A DNA stretch of 60,863 nucleotides from Bacillota bacterium. GTDB lineage: Bacteria; Bacillota; Clostridia; Christensenellales; CAG-138. Below the pieces are notes generated by a model. It searched no databases. It saw only the letters and a list, made by a program, of their open reading frames with translations, and had not been told where the DNA came from. The position numbers and the translations under genes are program-made. Numbering within the stretch: position 1 is the first letter of the stretch; each line of letters begins with the position of its first letter. Positions 17,154-25,842 of this stretch are shown piece by piece. Where the stretch lies: the NCBI GenBank assembly GCA_023400985.1, contig JAEXEN010000017.1:1-60863 (forward strand). The letters run 5' to 3'.

Positions 17154-17203
17154 GCTCCATGCAAAGCATCGTCGATGCTCATTGTGCAGGCTTTGCATGG
17201 AGC
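17154..17203. repeat. 14-bp perfect inverted repeat in the HTH gene-recF gap
   Basis: GCTCCATGCAAAGC (17154-17167) and GCTTTGCATGGAGC (17190-17203) flank a 22-base centre that itself contains ATCG/CGAT. It has no T-run, so it is not an obvious terminator. The remainder of the 465-bp gap 17056-17520 holds the recF promoter and no supported gene. Confidence 0.6.
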
Positions 17204-17422
17204 CTGTCAAGCACGGCGCAACAGAATTCGGCCACGAAACGTCAACCCCTTTCGTTCCCTTACATTGCCGGCGCGGGCGATTTATAAGCGCCGCGGCGCT
17301 TTCTGGGACGGTAAAAAGTATGAAAAAAGCATAGCATACTTCCCCGTGCCTGTCATTTGAAATCTATTTCGGGCATAATCGGTATACGGAGAGGTCGCCT
17401 TTCTTCTTATATTAATAAACAC

Positions 17423-17451
17423 TTGAATTGAACGCATAAAAATGGTATACT
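17423..17451 (+). promoter_or_regulatory. Promoter of the recF-remB-gyrB-gyrA unit
   Basis: TTGAAT (17423-17428) and TATACT (17446-17451) are 17 bp apart, about 70 bases before recF, in an AT-rich stretch. Confidence 0.65.
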
Positions 17452-17520
17452 AATTACAAAAGAAATGCGCTGGCGGCGGGCGTTCTTTTTTTAGGGCGCA
17501 CGCGGGCGGCAAAAAGGCCT

Positions 17521-18624
17521 ATGCTTATTACCCGCCTCAAACTCAACGATTACCGCAATTACGAAACGCTTGATTTTCATCCTGCGCCGGGCCTCAACGT
17601 GATCGCGGGGGAAAACGCGCAGGGTAAAACCAACGCTTTGGAAGCGGTTTTTTTATGCGCGTTCGGTAAATCCCACCGCGCCAACACGCGCGACGCCGCC
17701 ATGATACGCCGCGGCATGCCGGGCGGTTATGTGGGCATTACGCTCCAAAATATGCTCGGCACGCACACGGTCGAGATCAAGCTTCGCTCGGATGAAGCGA
17801 GAAAGACGCTTGTGGACGGTCAGCCGATCAAGCGCATGGGCGAGCTCATGGGCACGCTCAACGCGGTGCTGTTTTCGCCGGAGGACCTTTGCCTCGTCAA
17901 GGGAACGCCTGCGGACCGCAGGCGCTTTATGGATATGGAGCTTAGCCAAATGTACCCAACGTACTTTTACAGGCTTCAGCAGTACAACCACGCCCTCAAA
18001 CAGCGAAACGCGCTTTTGAAGGAAAATCCCCTTGCGGTAAGGCCCGGCATGCTCGCCATGTGGGATGAGCAGCTCGCCACCTTGGGGGAGAGCATCATTA
18101 CCGCGCGGTGCAACTTTTTAGACGAGATATCCACTCTCGCTTACGACCTTCACCGGCGGATCTCCGGCGGACGCGAGCGGCTCAATGTCTGCTACGACCC
18201 GAATGTGGAGGTCGAAAGCGCCGTAAGCGTGCGCGAAGCGCTTTTGGAGCGCCTGTCGCAAAGCGCGCAGGAAGACTTAAAGCGCGGTTTCACCACCGTC
18301 GGCCCGCACCGCGACGATATCGCCGTCAAGCTCGAAGAGATCGACCTGCGCGTATATGGTTCGCAGGGCCAGCAGCGCACGGCGGCGCTTTCCCTACGGC
18401 TTTCGGAGATCGCGCTTCTGCGCGAGGTGAAAGGCGAGCCTCCCGTGCTTTTGCTCGACGATGTGCTGAGTGAACTCGACGAGAGCCGCCAAAGAATGCT
18501 TCTCGAGGCGGCCAAGGGATGCCAGTGCTTTTTGACATGCACTTCGCTATCGGGCATCGAAAAAGCGGGAATACTGGATATGGAAGTGTCTACCTGCGAA
18601 AACGGAAAATTGGAGAGACAATGA
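17521..18624 (+). CDS. recF: DNA replication and repair protein RecF
   Basis: The 367-residue SMC-like ATPase helps load RecA at single-strand gaps. It has Walker A GENAQGKT at 30-37, the signature region around GPHRDD and GSQGQQRTAALSLRLSE, and Walker B VLLLDDVLSELDESR. It overlaps remB by four bases. In most Bacillota recF follows dnaN; here it is about 16 kb away on the other side of the rpmH-sigH block, with its own promoter. Confidence 0.96.
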   Translation: MLITRLKLNDYRNYETLDFHPAPGLNVIAGENAQGKTNALEAVFLCAFGKSHRANTRDAAMIRRGMPGGYVGITLQNMLGTHTVEIKLRSDEARKTLVDGQPIKRMGELMGTLNAVLFSPEDLCLVKGTPADRRRFMDMELSQMYPTYFYRLQQYNHALKQRNALLKENPLAVRPGMLAMWDEQLATLGESIITARCNFLDEISTLAYDLHRRISGGRERLNVCYDPNVEVESAVSVREALLERLSQSAQEDLKRGFTTVGPHRDDIAVKLEEIDLRVYGSQGQQRTAALSLRLSEIALLREVKGEPPVLLLDDVLSELDESRQRMLLEAAKGCQCFLTCTSLSGIEKAGILDMEVSTCENGKLERQ

Positions 18625-18893
18625 AGCACCTGCATGTGGGCGCCGAGACGGTGCTCAACACGGACGATATCATCGCCGTCATCCCGCGCGAAACGGCGCT
18701 CGCTTCCCGCGATACGCGCCGCGCGCTCGATGACGCCATCGGCGGCGCGCGCGTGGTGAGCGCGTCCGACGAGCCGCAAAAATCCTATTTGATCTGCCTG
18801 AAAAACGAAAGGCTTTGCGTCTACTCCTCCCCCATCGCCTCCACTACGCTGCAAAAGCGGTCGAAGACGGAACCGCTGGGGCTGGACCGGTAA
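18621..18893 (+). CDS. remB: RemB-like regulator (DUF370 family, YaaB)
   Basis: 90 residues, starting MKHLHVGAETVLNTDDIIAV at the ATG in the ATGA overlap with recF. Small proteins of this RemA/RemB (DUF370) family lie between recF and gyrB in many Bacillota; in B. subtilis they influence biofilm matrix genes. The position and the NxDDIIAV segment are typical. The DNA-binding role is inferred from the family, not visible here. Confidence 0.88.
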   Translation: MKHLHVGAETVLNTDDIIAVIPRETALASRDTRRALDDAIGGARVVSASDEPQKSYLICLKNERLCVYSSPIASTTLQKRSKTEPLGLDR

Positions 18894-18935
18894 TATCGAT
18901 AAAATACCCTTTACATAGCAAGGAAGGAATACAAA

Positions 18936-20876
18936 ATGAGCAACCATACCGACTACAATGCGTCGCAGATACAGGTGCTCGAGGGCCTGGAGGCGGTCCG
19001 CCGCCGCCCGGGCATGTATATCGGCTCCACCGACGCACGCGGCCTCAACCAGCTCGTGAAGGAGCTCGTCGATAACTCCATCGACGAGGCGCTTGCGGGC
19101 TACTGCTCCCATATCGAGGTCGTCATCCATCACGACAACTCGCTCACCGAGCGCGACAACGGCCGAGGCATCCCCGTGGACTACCACGAAAAAATGGAAA
19201 AGTCCGCGCTCGAGGTGGCGCTTACGGTGCTGCACGCGGGCGGCAAGTTCGGAGGAAGCGGCTACAAGGTATCGGGCGGCCTCCACGGCGTGGGCCTTAG
19301 CGTGGTGAACGCGCTTTCCAAATGGCTCGTGGCCGAAGTGCGGCGCGACGGCAAGGTTTACAGGCAGCGATACGAGTACGGCGAGCCTATGGGCGACGTG
19401 CAGGTAGTCGGCACCTACGCGGAGACGGAGGGCGAAAGCGGCACGCAGATCACCTATATGGCCGACGATACGATCTTCGACGAGGTCAACTACAACTTCG
19501 ACACCATGACGATGCGCATGCGCGAGCTCGCGTATCTCAACAAGGGCGTCACCATCACCGTCGCCGACGAACGCACCGACCCCGTGCAAAAAAAATCCTA
19601 CTGCTACGAGGGCGGCATCAACTCGTTTGTCAAAAACCTGAATAAAAACAAAACCGTGCTGCACGCGGAGCCCATTTATTTCGAAGCGTCGCGCAACGAG
19701 CCCGAAAAGAACGAGGTTGCCACGGTGGAGATCTCCATGCAGTACAACGACGACTATAACGAGAACGTATTCACCTACGCCAACAACATCAACACCGCCG
19801 AGGGTGGCAGCCATCTGGTGGGCTTTCGCACGGCGCTCACGCGCGTCGTCAACGACTATGCGCGCAAATATAGGATTTTAAAGGATAACGACGCCAATCT
19901 TTCCGGCGAGGATGTGCGCGAGGGACTGACCGCCATCGTCAGCGTAAAGCTTATAGAGCCGCAGTTCGAGGGGCAGACAAAGACGAAGCTCGGCAACGCT
20001 TACATCAAAAACGTGGTCGATAAGGCTGTGGACAGCGGCCTTACAACATACCTTGAGGAAAACCCCTCCGTCGGCAAGCAGATTATCGATAAATGCCTTA
20101 CGGCCTCCCGAGCGAGAGAGGCGGCCAGGAAGGCGCGCGAGCTCACGCGCAGGAAGACCGCGCTAGACTCTACCGCCCTCCCCGGCAAGCTCGCCGACTG
20201 TAGCGAAAAGGACCCCTCCAAATGCGAGATCTACCTCGTTGAGGGCGACAGCGCGGGCGGCAGCGCCAAACAGGGCAGAAACCCCGCGTTTCAGGCGATC
20301 CTGCCCCTTCGCGGCAAGATATTGAACGTGGAAAAAACAAGGCTCGATAAAATACTCGCCAACAACGAGATACGCGCCATGATCACGGCCTTCGGCGCCG
20401 GCATGGACGACGATTTTGACGAGACGAAGCTTCGCTATCATAAGATCGTATGCATGACGGATGCGGACGTCGACGGCAGCCATATAAGGACGCTCATGCT
20501 CACCTTCTTCTATAGGCACATGCGCCCGCTCATCGAAAAGGGCTATGTGTACATCGCGCAGCCGCCGCTTTACAAGGTAGCGCGCGGCAAAAACGTGTGG
20601 TACGCGTACAGCGACGAGGAGCTTGAAAAGATATTGAACGAGATCGGCCGCGACCCTAAGCCCGCCATCAACCGCTACAAAGGCTTGGGCGAAATGAACC
20701 CCGAGCAGCTTTGGGAAACGACCATGGATCCCGAAAACCGCATCATGCTCAAGGTGCATCTCGAGGACGCCATGCGGGCGGACGAGATATTCACCATCCT
20801 CATGGGGGACAAGGTGGAGCCGCGCCGCGAGTTCATTGAGCAAAACAGCAAGCTGGTCGTCGATTTGGATGTATAA
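18936..20876 (+). CDS. gyrB: DNA gyrase subunit B
   Basis: 646 residues of normal length. It is the ATPase subunit of gyrase, which introduces negative supercoils. GHKL ATPase motifs are visible (VDNSIDEAL, RDNGRGIPVD, GGLHGVGLSVVNALS), followed by the TOPRIM region (LVEGDSAGGSAKQGRN and DADVDGSHIRTLMLTFFYR). The C-terminus ends with EPRREFIEQNSKLVVDLDV. It is followed 12 bases later by gyrA. Confidence 0.98.
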   Translation: MSNHTDYNASQIQVLEGLEAVRRRPGMYIGSTDARGLNQLVKELVDNSIDEALAGYCSHIEVVIHHDNSLTERDNGRGIPVDYHEKMEKSALEVALTVLHAGGKFGGSGYKVSGGLHGVGLSVVNALSKWLVAEVRRDGKVYRQRYEYGEPMGDVQVVGTYAETEGESGTQITYMADDTIFDEVNYNFDTMTMRMRELAYLNKGVTITVADERTDPVQKKSYCYEGGINSFVKNLNKNKTVLHAEPIYFEASRNEPEKNEVATVEISMQYNDDYNENVFTYANNINTAEGGSHLVGFRTALTRVVNDYARKYRILKDNDANLSGEDVREGLTAIVSVKLIEPQFEGQTKTKLGNAYIKNVVDKAVDSGLTTYLEENPSVGKQIIDKCLTASRAREAARKARELTRRKTALDSTALPGKLADCSEKDPSKCEIYLVEGDSAGGSAKQGRNPAFQAILPLRGKILNVEKTRLDKILANNEIRAMITAFGAGMDDDFDETKLRYHKIVCMTDADVDGSHIRTLMLTFFYRHMRPLIEKGYVYIAQPPLYKVARGKNVWYAYSDEELEKILNEIGRDPKPAINRYKGLGEMNPEQLWETTMDPENRIMLKVHLEDAMRADEIFTILMGDKVEPRREFIEQNSKLVVDLDV

Positions 20877-20888
20877 AGGGGAAACACG

Positions 20889-23372
20889 ATGAGCGAATTT
20901 ACCGCAAACGAAAAAATACTGCCGCTCGATCTCGAAACGGAGATGAAGAAATCCTTCATTTCTTACGCGATGGCGGTCATCATCAACCGCGCGCTTCCCG
21001 ACGTGCGCGACGGGTTGAAGCCCGTGCACAGGCGCATCCTCTACTCGATGGACGAGCAGGGGTTTACCTCGGATAAGCCGTTTCACAAATCCGCCCGTAT
21101 CGTGGGCGACGTGCTTGGCAAATATCACCCGCACGGCGATTCCTCCGTTTACGACGCCATGGTGCGCCTCGCGCAGGATTTCAATATCCGCTACCAGCTT
21201 GTGGAGGGTCAGGGCAACTACGGCAGCATCGACGGCGACCCGGCGGCCGCCATGCGTTACACCGAGGCGAGGCTATCTAAGCTCGCCGCGGAAATGCTCC
21301 GCGACCTCGATAAAAACACCGTGGATTTCATGCCCAACTTCGACGAAACGCTCATGCAGCCGACGGTGCTCCCTTCCCGCTATCCGAACCTTCTCGTAAA
21401 CGGTTCGGGCGGCATCGCGGTGGGCATGGCGACCAACATCCCCCCGCATAACATGGGCGAGGTGATCGACGCCTACGTCGCCATGCTCGACAACCCCGAT
21501 ATAACAACCGAGGAATTGATGAACTATATCCCGGGGCCGGACTTCCCCACGGGCGGCTGTATCATGGGCACGGGCGGCATCCGCCAGGCGTACCGCACGG
21601 GCCGCGGTCGCGTGGTCGTCCGCGCACGCGCGGAAATAGAGCCTATGGCAAACGGCAGGTCCCGCATCATCGTGACCGAGATACCCTATCAGGTCAACAA
21701 GGCGCGGCTTGTTGAAAAGATCGCGGAGCTCGTGCACGAAAAGCGCATCGAGGGCATTTCCGACTTGCGCGACGAGACGGACCGCAAGGGCATGCGCATC
21801 GTGATAGAGCTCAAAAAGGACGTGAACGCGAACGTCGTTTTGAACCAGCTCTACAAGCATACCGCCATGCAGGATACGTTTGGCATCATCATGCTGGCGC
21901 TGGTGGACGGCGAGCCCAAGGTTCTTTCGCTTCGCGAAATGATCTACCACTACATGAAGTTTCAGGAGCAGGTGGTCACGCGGCGCACGGTGTACGACCT
22001 TGAGCGCGCCAAGGAGCGCCTGCACATTTTGGAAGGCCTCCGCATAGCGCTCGACAACATCGACGAGGTTGTGGAGCTCATCAAGACATCCCCGAACGGT
22101 CCCGTCGCCAAGGAGCGTCTCAACGCGCGCTTCGGCTTGAGCGACAAGCAGTCGCAGGCCATCCTCGACATGCGCCTGCAGCGCCTCACGGGCCTCGAGC
22201 GCGACAAGATCGTTGAAGAATACAACGAGCTATTAAAAACCGTGGAGTACTATGAGAGCATACTCGCGGACGAAAAGCTTCTTTTGGGCATTCTGCGCGG
22301 CGAGGTAACGGAGATACGCCGCAAATACGCGGACGAGCGCCGCACGAGCATCGAGCCCGCGAGCGACGATATCGACCTCGACGATGTGATACAGCCCGAG
22401 GACATGGTGGTAACGCTCACGCAGTTCGGGTATGTGAAGCGCATGGAGATGGACACCTACCGCGCGCAACGGCGCGGCGGGCGCGGCGTCATGGCGCAGA
22501 CCACGCGCGAGGAAGATTTCGTGCGCGACATTTTCATTGCCAACACGCACGACCAGATCATGTTCTTCACGAACATGGGACGCGCTTTCCGCATCAAGTG
22601 CTATACCATTCCCGAGGCGGGGCGCACGGCGAAAGGTACTCCCATCGTGAACCTCCTCCAGCTTCGCGACGGCGAAAAGGTAACAACGGTGCTTCGCGTC
22701 ACCAAGGAGGTCGAGGCCGAATATCTCGTGCTTGCGACGCGTATGGGGCTTATCAAAAAGACGCCCATGAGTGAGTTTGAGGTCATCCGCAAGGGCGGGC
22801 TTATCGCGCAAAACCTCAACGAGGGCGACGAGGTGATCGGCGTGCTTTTGACCGAGGGCAACGACGAGATACTCGTAGGCACGCGGCAGGGCCAGTGCAT
22901 CCGCTTCCACGAAGACGATATACGCCCCATGGGCCGCACGGCGGCGGGCGTGAAGAGCATCGCGCTGAGCGAAGGCGACAGCGTTGTGGACGTTGAAAAG
23001 GTACAAAAGGGCGCAAGCGTGCTCTGCGTAACGGAGCGCGGCCTCGGCAAACTTACGCCGGAAGACGAATATCCCCTGCAGGGCAGGTACGGCAAGGGCG
23101 TCATCACCGTAAAGGTCACGGAGCGTACGGGTGAGCTCGTCTGCCTCAAAATGACCGCAGGCGACGAGGACATGATGCTCATCCGCGACGACGGCACCGC
23201 CATCCGCATGAACGTGAACGACGTGAGCACCTTCGGGCGCAACACCCAGGGCGTAAAGCTCATGCGCGTGGACGAAGGCACCCGCGTGGTAGGCGTGACC
23301 CTCGTGCCGAGCGCACAGGAAGAGGAAGAAGAAACAGCCGAGGAAGGTGCACCCGAGGGTACGGAGGAATAA
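20889..23372 (+). CDS. gyrA: DNA gyrase subunit A
   Basis: 827 residues. It is the DNA cleavage and rejoining subunit. The catalytic Tyr is Y124 in AAAMRYTEARLSK. The quinolone-resistance region reads HPHGDSSVYDAMVRLAQDF, with Ser85 and Asp89 at the positions equivalent to E. coli Ser83 and Asp87, so it looks quinolone-sensitive there. The C-terminal beta-pinwheel has the GyrA box QRRGGRG (about residue 520-526), and the tail is Glu-rich. GGGGAAACACG precedes the start. Confidence 0.98.
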   Translation: MSEFTANEKILPLDLETEMKKSFISYAMAVIINRALPDVRDGLKPVHRRILYSMDEQGFTSDKPFHKSARIVGDVLGKYHPHGDSSVYDAMVRLAQDFNIRYQLVEGQGNYGSIDGDPAAAMRYTEARLSKLAAEMLRDLDKNTVDFMPNFDETLMQPTVLPSRYPNLLVNGSGGIAVGMATNIPPHNMGEVIDAYVAMLDNPDITTEELMNYIPGPDFPTGGCIMGTGGIRQAYRTGRGRVVVRARAEIEPMANGRSRIIVTEIPYQVNKARLVEKIAELVHEKRIEGISDLRDETDRKGMRIVIELKKDVNANVVLNQLYKHTAMQDTFGIIMLALVDGEPKVLSLREMIYHYMKFQEQVVTRRTVYDLERAKERLHILEGLRIALDNIDEVVELIKTSPNGPVAKERLNARFGLSDKQSQAILDMRLQRLTGLERDKIVEEYNELLKTVEYYESILADEKLLLGILRGEVTEIRRKYADERRTSIEPASDDIDLDDVIQPEDMVVTLTQFGYVKRMEMDTYRAQRRGGRGVMAQTTREEDFVRDIFIANTHDQIMFFTNMGRAFRIKCYTIPEAGRTAKGTPIVNLLQLRDGEKVTTVLRVTKEVEAEYLVLATRMGLIKKTPMSEFEVIRKGGLIAQNLNEGDEVIGVLLTEGNDEILVGTRQGQCIRFHEDDIRPMGRTAAGVKSIALSEGDSVVDVEKVQKGASVLCVTERGLGKLTPEDEYPLQGRYGKGVITVKVTERTGELVCLKMTAGDEDMMLIRDDGTAIRMNVNDVSTFGRNTQGVKLMRVDEGTRVVGVTLVPSAQEEEEETAEEGAPEGTEE

Positions 23373-23377
23373 CACCG

Positions 23378-23400
23378 TAGGGGCGGATAGCATCCGCCGC
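23378..23400. repeat. Short palindromic repeat (GGCGGATAGCATCCGCC)
   Basis: GTAGGGGCGGATAGCATCCGC lies six bases after the gyrA stop. The same palindrome occurs near 8752 and 27168, and a GGCGGGAT...ATCCCGC version occurs near 27222 and 54538. It is usually at the edge of the large repeat; here it stands alone. Confidence 0.75.
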
Positions 23401-23516
23401 GTTTTCCACAATACAACCGGGCTGTCCGCAAACCGTCGTCAACAGACTTAATCTGGCCCCAACACAAGGTTCTTTTGCTTCTTTTCTTTCAAGAAAAGAA
23501 GACCGTAAGGGGAAAC

Positions 23517-24920
23517 ATGCCAGCCATTCCCGTTTCAGAACCCCTAAAGCGTTTAGCGGCCCTCTTTTTGCAGGAGGGCCTTTCGCTCTATGCGGTGGGC
23601 GGCATGGTGAGAAACCCCCTCCTCGGTTACCCCGTGAGCGACACGGACATCTGCAGCGCCATGGAGCCGGAACGCCTCATGGAACTTTGCGCGCAATGGG
23701 GGATCAAGCAGATACCCAAAGGCCTTTCCTACGGCACGCTGGAGCTCCACATGGACGGCGAGAGCTACGAGCACACCACCTTCCGCGCCGATACCTACGG
23801 CGCGGGCGGCGCGCACAGGCCGGAGGCTGTAGCGTTTTCAAAGAGCCCGGAGGAGGATGCGTTCCGCCGAGATTTCACGGTGAACGCGCTTTACTACGAT
23901 ATTTCCGCCCAAAAACTTTTGGACCCCACGGGGGGCCTAAACGACCTGCAAGATCGAGTCATACGGGCCACGAGCAAGGCCCCGGCGGTCATCTTAAACG
24001 ACGACGGGCTTCGCATTTTGCGCATGGTTCGCTTCGCGGGCGAGCTCGGGTTTAAAGTGGAGGAAAACACCCTCCGCGCCGCCAAGGAAAACGCGGAGGG
24101 CCTAAGGGATATCTCTCCCGAGCGCGTGCGCGACGAACTCAACAAAATACTCCTTTGCGACGCGCGGTATTCCACATGGTTCTACGACGATATAAAAAAC
24201 GCCGCGGCGGATGGAAGCCCCGTTTTAAAGGCGCTGCAAACGATGGAAGAGATAGGCGCATTAAAGGTGATCTTACCGGAACTGAGCTCCATGCGAGGCG
24301 TGGAGCAAAAGACCTCCCACCACCGCTATGACGTGCTTGACCACAGCTTCCACGCCTGTGCATGCGCTTTGCCGGAGCTTTCCTTACGGCTCAGCGGGCT
24401 TTTGCACGATACGGGCAAGCCTGAGAGCGTGTATCTGCAGGGCAATATGCACGGACACGAGCTCAGAAGCGAAAAGATTTCCCGGGAAATTTTGACAAGG
24501 CTGAAATACCCCAACGCGATCATCGACGAGGTATGCGCGCTCGTGAAAAACCACATGTACGATCTCAACGGCGATGCGCGGGAATTCAAGCTCCGGCTCC
24601 GTTTTACCGCCATAGGCAAAGAGAACGCGAAAAAGCTCGTGTGCTTGCGCGAAGCGGACGTGCACGGCTCGGGCGTGCTTTCGGGGCCCGTCAAAACCGC
24701 GGAAAAATGGAAAGCGATCCTTGAAAGGATGGAAAAAGAGAACGTGCCGTGGAGCGCCGACGATCTGAAGTGCACGGGCAACGACATCATGGCATGGCTC
24801 AACATAGGTCCGTCGCCGCGCGTGGGCGAAATCAAGGAGCGTCTGTTCGAACATTGCGTGCGCTACCCTAAGGATAATAACAAGGAAACGCTTAAAAAAC
24901 TGGCCGGAGGCATGAACTAG
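23517..24920 (+). CDS. cca: CCA tRNA nucleotidyltransferase / HD-domain polynucleotide transferase
   Basis: 467 residues from the ATG at 23517, with GGGGA before it. The nucleotidyltransferase head has YAVGGMVRNPLLGYPVSDTDICS (metal-binding DxD), the RRDFTVNAL motif and the RILRMVRFAGELGF segment. A C-terminal HD domain (YDVLDHSFHAC, LSGLLHDTGKP) follows. The protein adds or repairs the 3' CCA of tRNA; the HD part may give phosphatase or phosphodiesterase activity as in some CCA enzymes. The frame extends upstream to 23475 but without family similarity. It is one base from the next gene. Confidence 0.9.
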   Translation: MPAIPVSEPLKRLAALFLQEGLSLYAVGGMVRNPLLGYPVSDTDICSAMEPERLMELCAQWGIKQIPKGLSYGTLELHMDGESYEHTTFRADTYGAGGAHRPEAVAFSKSPEEDAFRRDFTVNALYYDISAQKLLDPTGGLNDLQDRVIRATSKAPAVILNDDGLRILRMVRFAGELGFKVEENTLRAAKENAEGLRDISPERVRDELNKILLCDARYSTWFYDDIKNAAADGSPVLKALQTMEEIGALKVILPELSSMRGVEQKTSHHRYDVLDHSFHACACALPELSLRLSGLLHDTGKPESVYLQGNMHGHELRSEKISREILTRLKYPNAIIDEVCALVKNHMYDLNGDAREFKLRLRFTAIGKENAKKLVCLREADVHGSGVLSGPVKTAEKWKAILERMEKENVPWSADDLKCTGNDIMAWLNIGPSPRVGEIKERLFEHCVRYPKDNNKETLKKLAGGMN

Positions 24921-24921
24921 A

Positions 24922-25575
24922 ATGAAGCGACCCATCATCGGTATTAGCCCGACCTACTCGGACGACAAGTATTTCAAGCTCTACGAAAGCTACTGCTCCC
25001 TCATCCGCGAAGCGGGCGGCGAGGCGGTCATCCTCCCCTTCGGCTTCGAAACGATTTCCGCTTTGGACGGCGTGCTGCTCTCAGGCGGCGGCGACGTGGA
25101 CGGATGTTTGGGCGGCTACGAAAATTCGGAGGTCGTGGACGGCATATCGCATGAGCGCGACGCGTTTGAAGTGCGGCTTTTTGAAATGGCATTTCGAAGG
25201 GGCAGTCCCATTTTGGGTATATGCCGCGGCCTTCAGATCATCAACGTGGCGCTCAAGGGCACGCTGCACCGCGATATCGCCGAATTTGGGTTTCCGGAGG
25301 AGCATCAGCTCGGCGGGAAAAGCGAGCATTCCATACACACTTTGGAGGGGTCGCTCGCGCGGGAAATGTTCGGTGAAGCGGCCATGGTCTGGAGCACGCA
25401 TCATCAGGCGGTGAAAGACCTCGGAAACGGGCTTAAGGCGACGGCATGGTCGGATACGGGCGTCATAGAGGCTATAGAGCATACATCCGGCCGCGTATTG
25501 GGGCTTCAAACGCATCCAGAGCGCATGGGCTTTCTGCCCCCGTTTATATGGCTCGTGGAGAACTGCGGCAGATAG
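24922..25575 (+). CDS. Class I glutamine amidotransferase-like hydrolase (peptidase C26, PuuD-like)
   Basis: 217 residues. The nucleophile elbow GICRGLQIINVALKG carries the catalytic Cys, and QTHPERMGF carries the catalytic His-x-Glu. GVLLSGGGDVDG is the oxyanion strand. Family members hydrolyse gamma-glutamyl amides such as gamma-glutamyl-GABA or gamma-glutamyl peptides. It starts directly after the cca stop, so the two are probably co-transcribed. The exact substrate is not evident. Confidence 0.87.
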   Translation: MKRPIIGISPTYSDDKYFKLYESYCSLIREAGGEAVILPFGFETISALDGVLLSGGGDVDGCLGGYENSEVVDGISHERDAFEVRLFEMAFRRGSPILGICRGLQIINVALKGTLHRDIAEFGFPEEHQLGGKSEHSIHTLEGSLAREMFGEAAMVWSTHHQAVKDLGNGLKATAWSDTGVIEAIEHTSGRVLGLQTHPERMGFLPPFIWLVENCGR

Positions 25576-25719
25576 GCCTAGCGCGTTTAAACGCGAAGAA
25601 TGTCGAGCGGTGTAAACATTTTATGACAAAACCATAAAGCGGTACGCAAGCAGTCACTGTTTGCTTGCAAATGCACCCAAAAGCATGTAGAATAACATGA
25701 CAATATACGTATGAGGCGC

Positions 25720-25814
25720 AGGGAGTCGACTCCCCTTACCTTAAGCAACGCCGCGATGGGCAAAGCGGATGCCGCATGCCCCTAGGGCGTGTTGCCATTT
25801 TTCAAACACGCCCT
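25720..25814 (+). other. Hairpin-rich leader of the alpha/beta hydrolase gene
   Basis: The 267-bp gap 25576-25842 contains a perfect GGGAGTCGACTCCC palindrome (about 25720-25733) and a 10-bp hairpin AGGGCGTGTT (25784-25793) / AACACGCCCT (25805-25814), ending close to the ribosome site. No riboswitch class was recognised. Confidence 0.4.
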
Positions 25815-25842
25815 TAAAGGCGAGGATACCGGGAGGTCACAC

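Noticed and set aside
18192..19814. 540-codon minus-strand ORF opposite recF, remB and gyrB
   Set aside because: Shadow of GC-rich coding sequence; it crosses three real genes and its translation is low-complexity with no domain.
22233..23411. 392-codon minus-strand ORF opposite gyrA
   Set aside because: Mirror of gyrA codon bias; gyrA is complete and unmistakable.
25576..25842. Riboswitch in the leader of the alpha/beta hydrolase gene
   Set aside because: Hairpins are visible, but no conserved core of a known class (c-di-GMP, cobalamin, SAM, TPP, lysine) was recognised.
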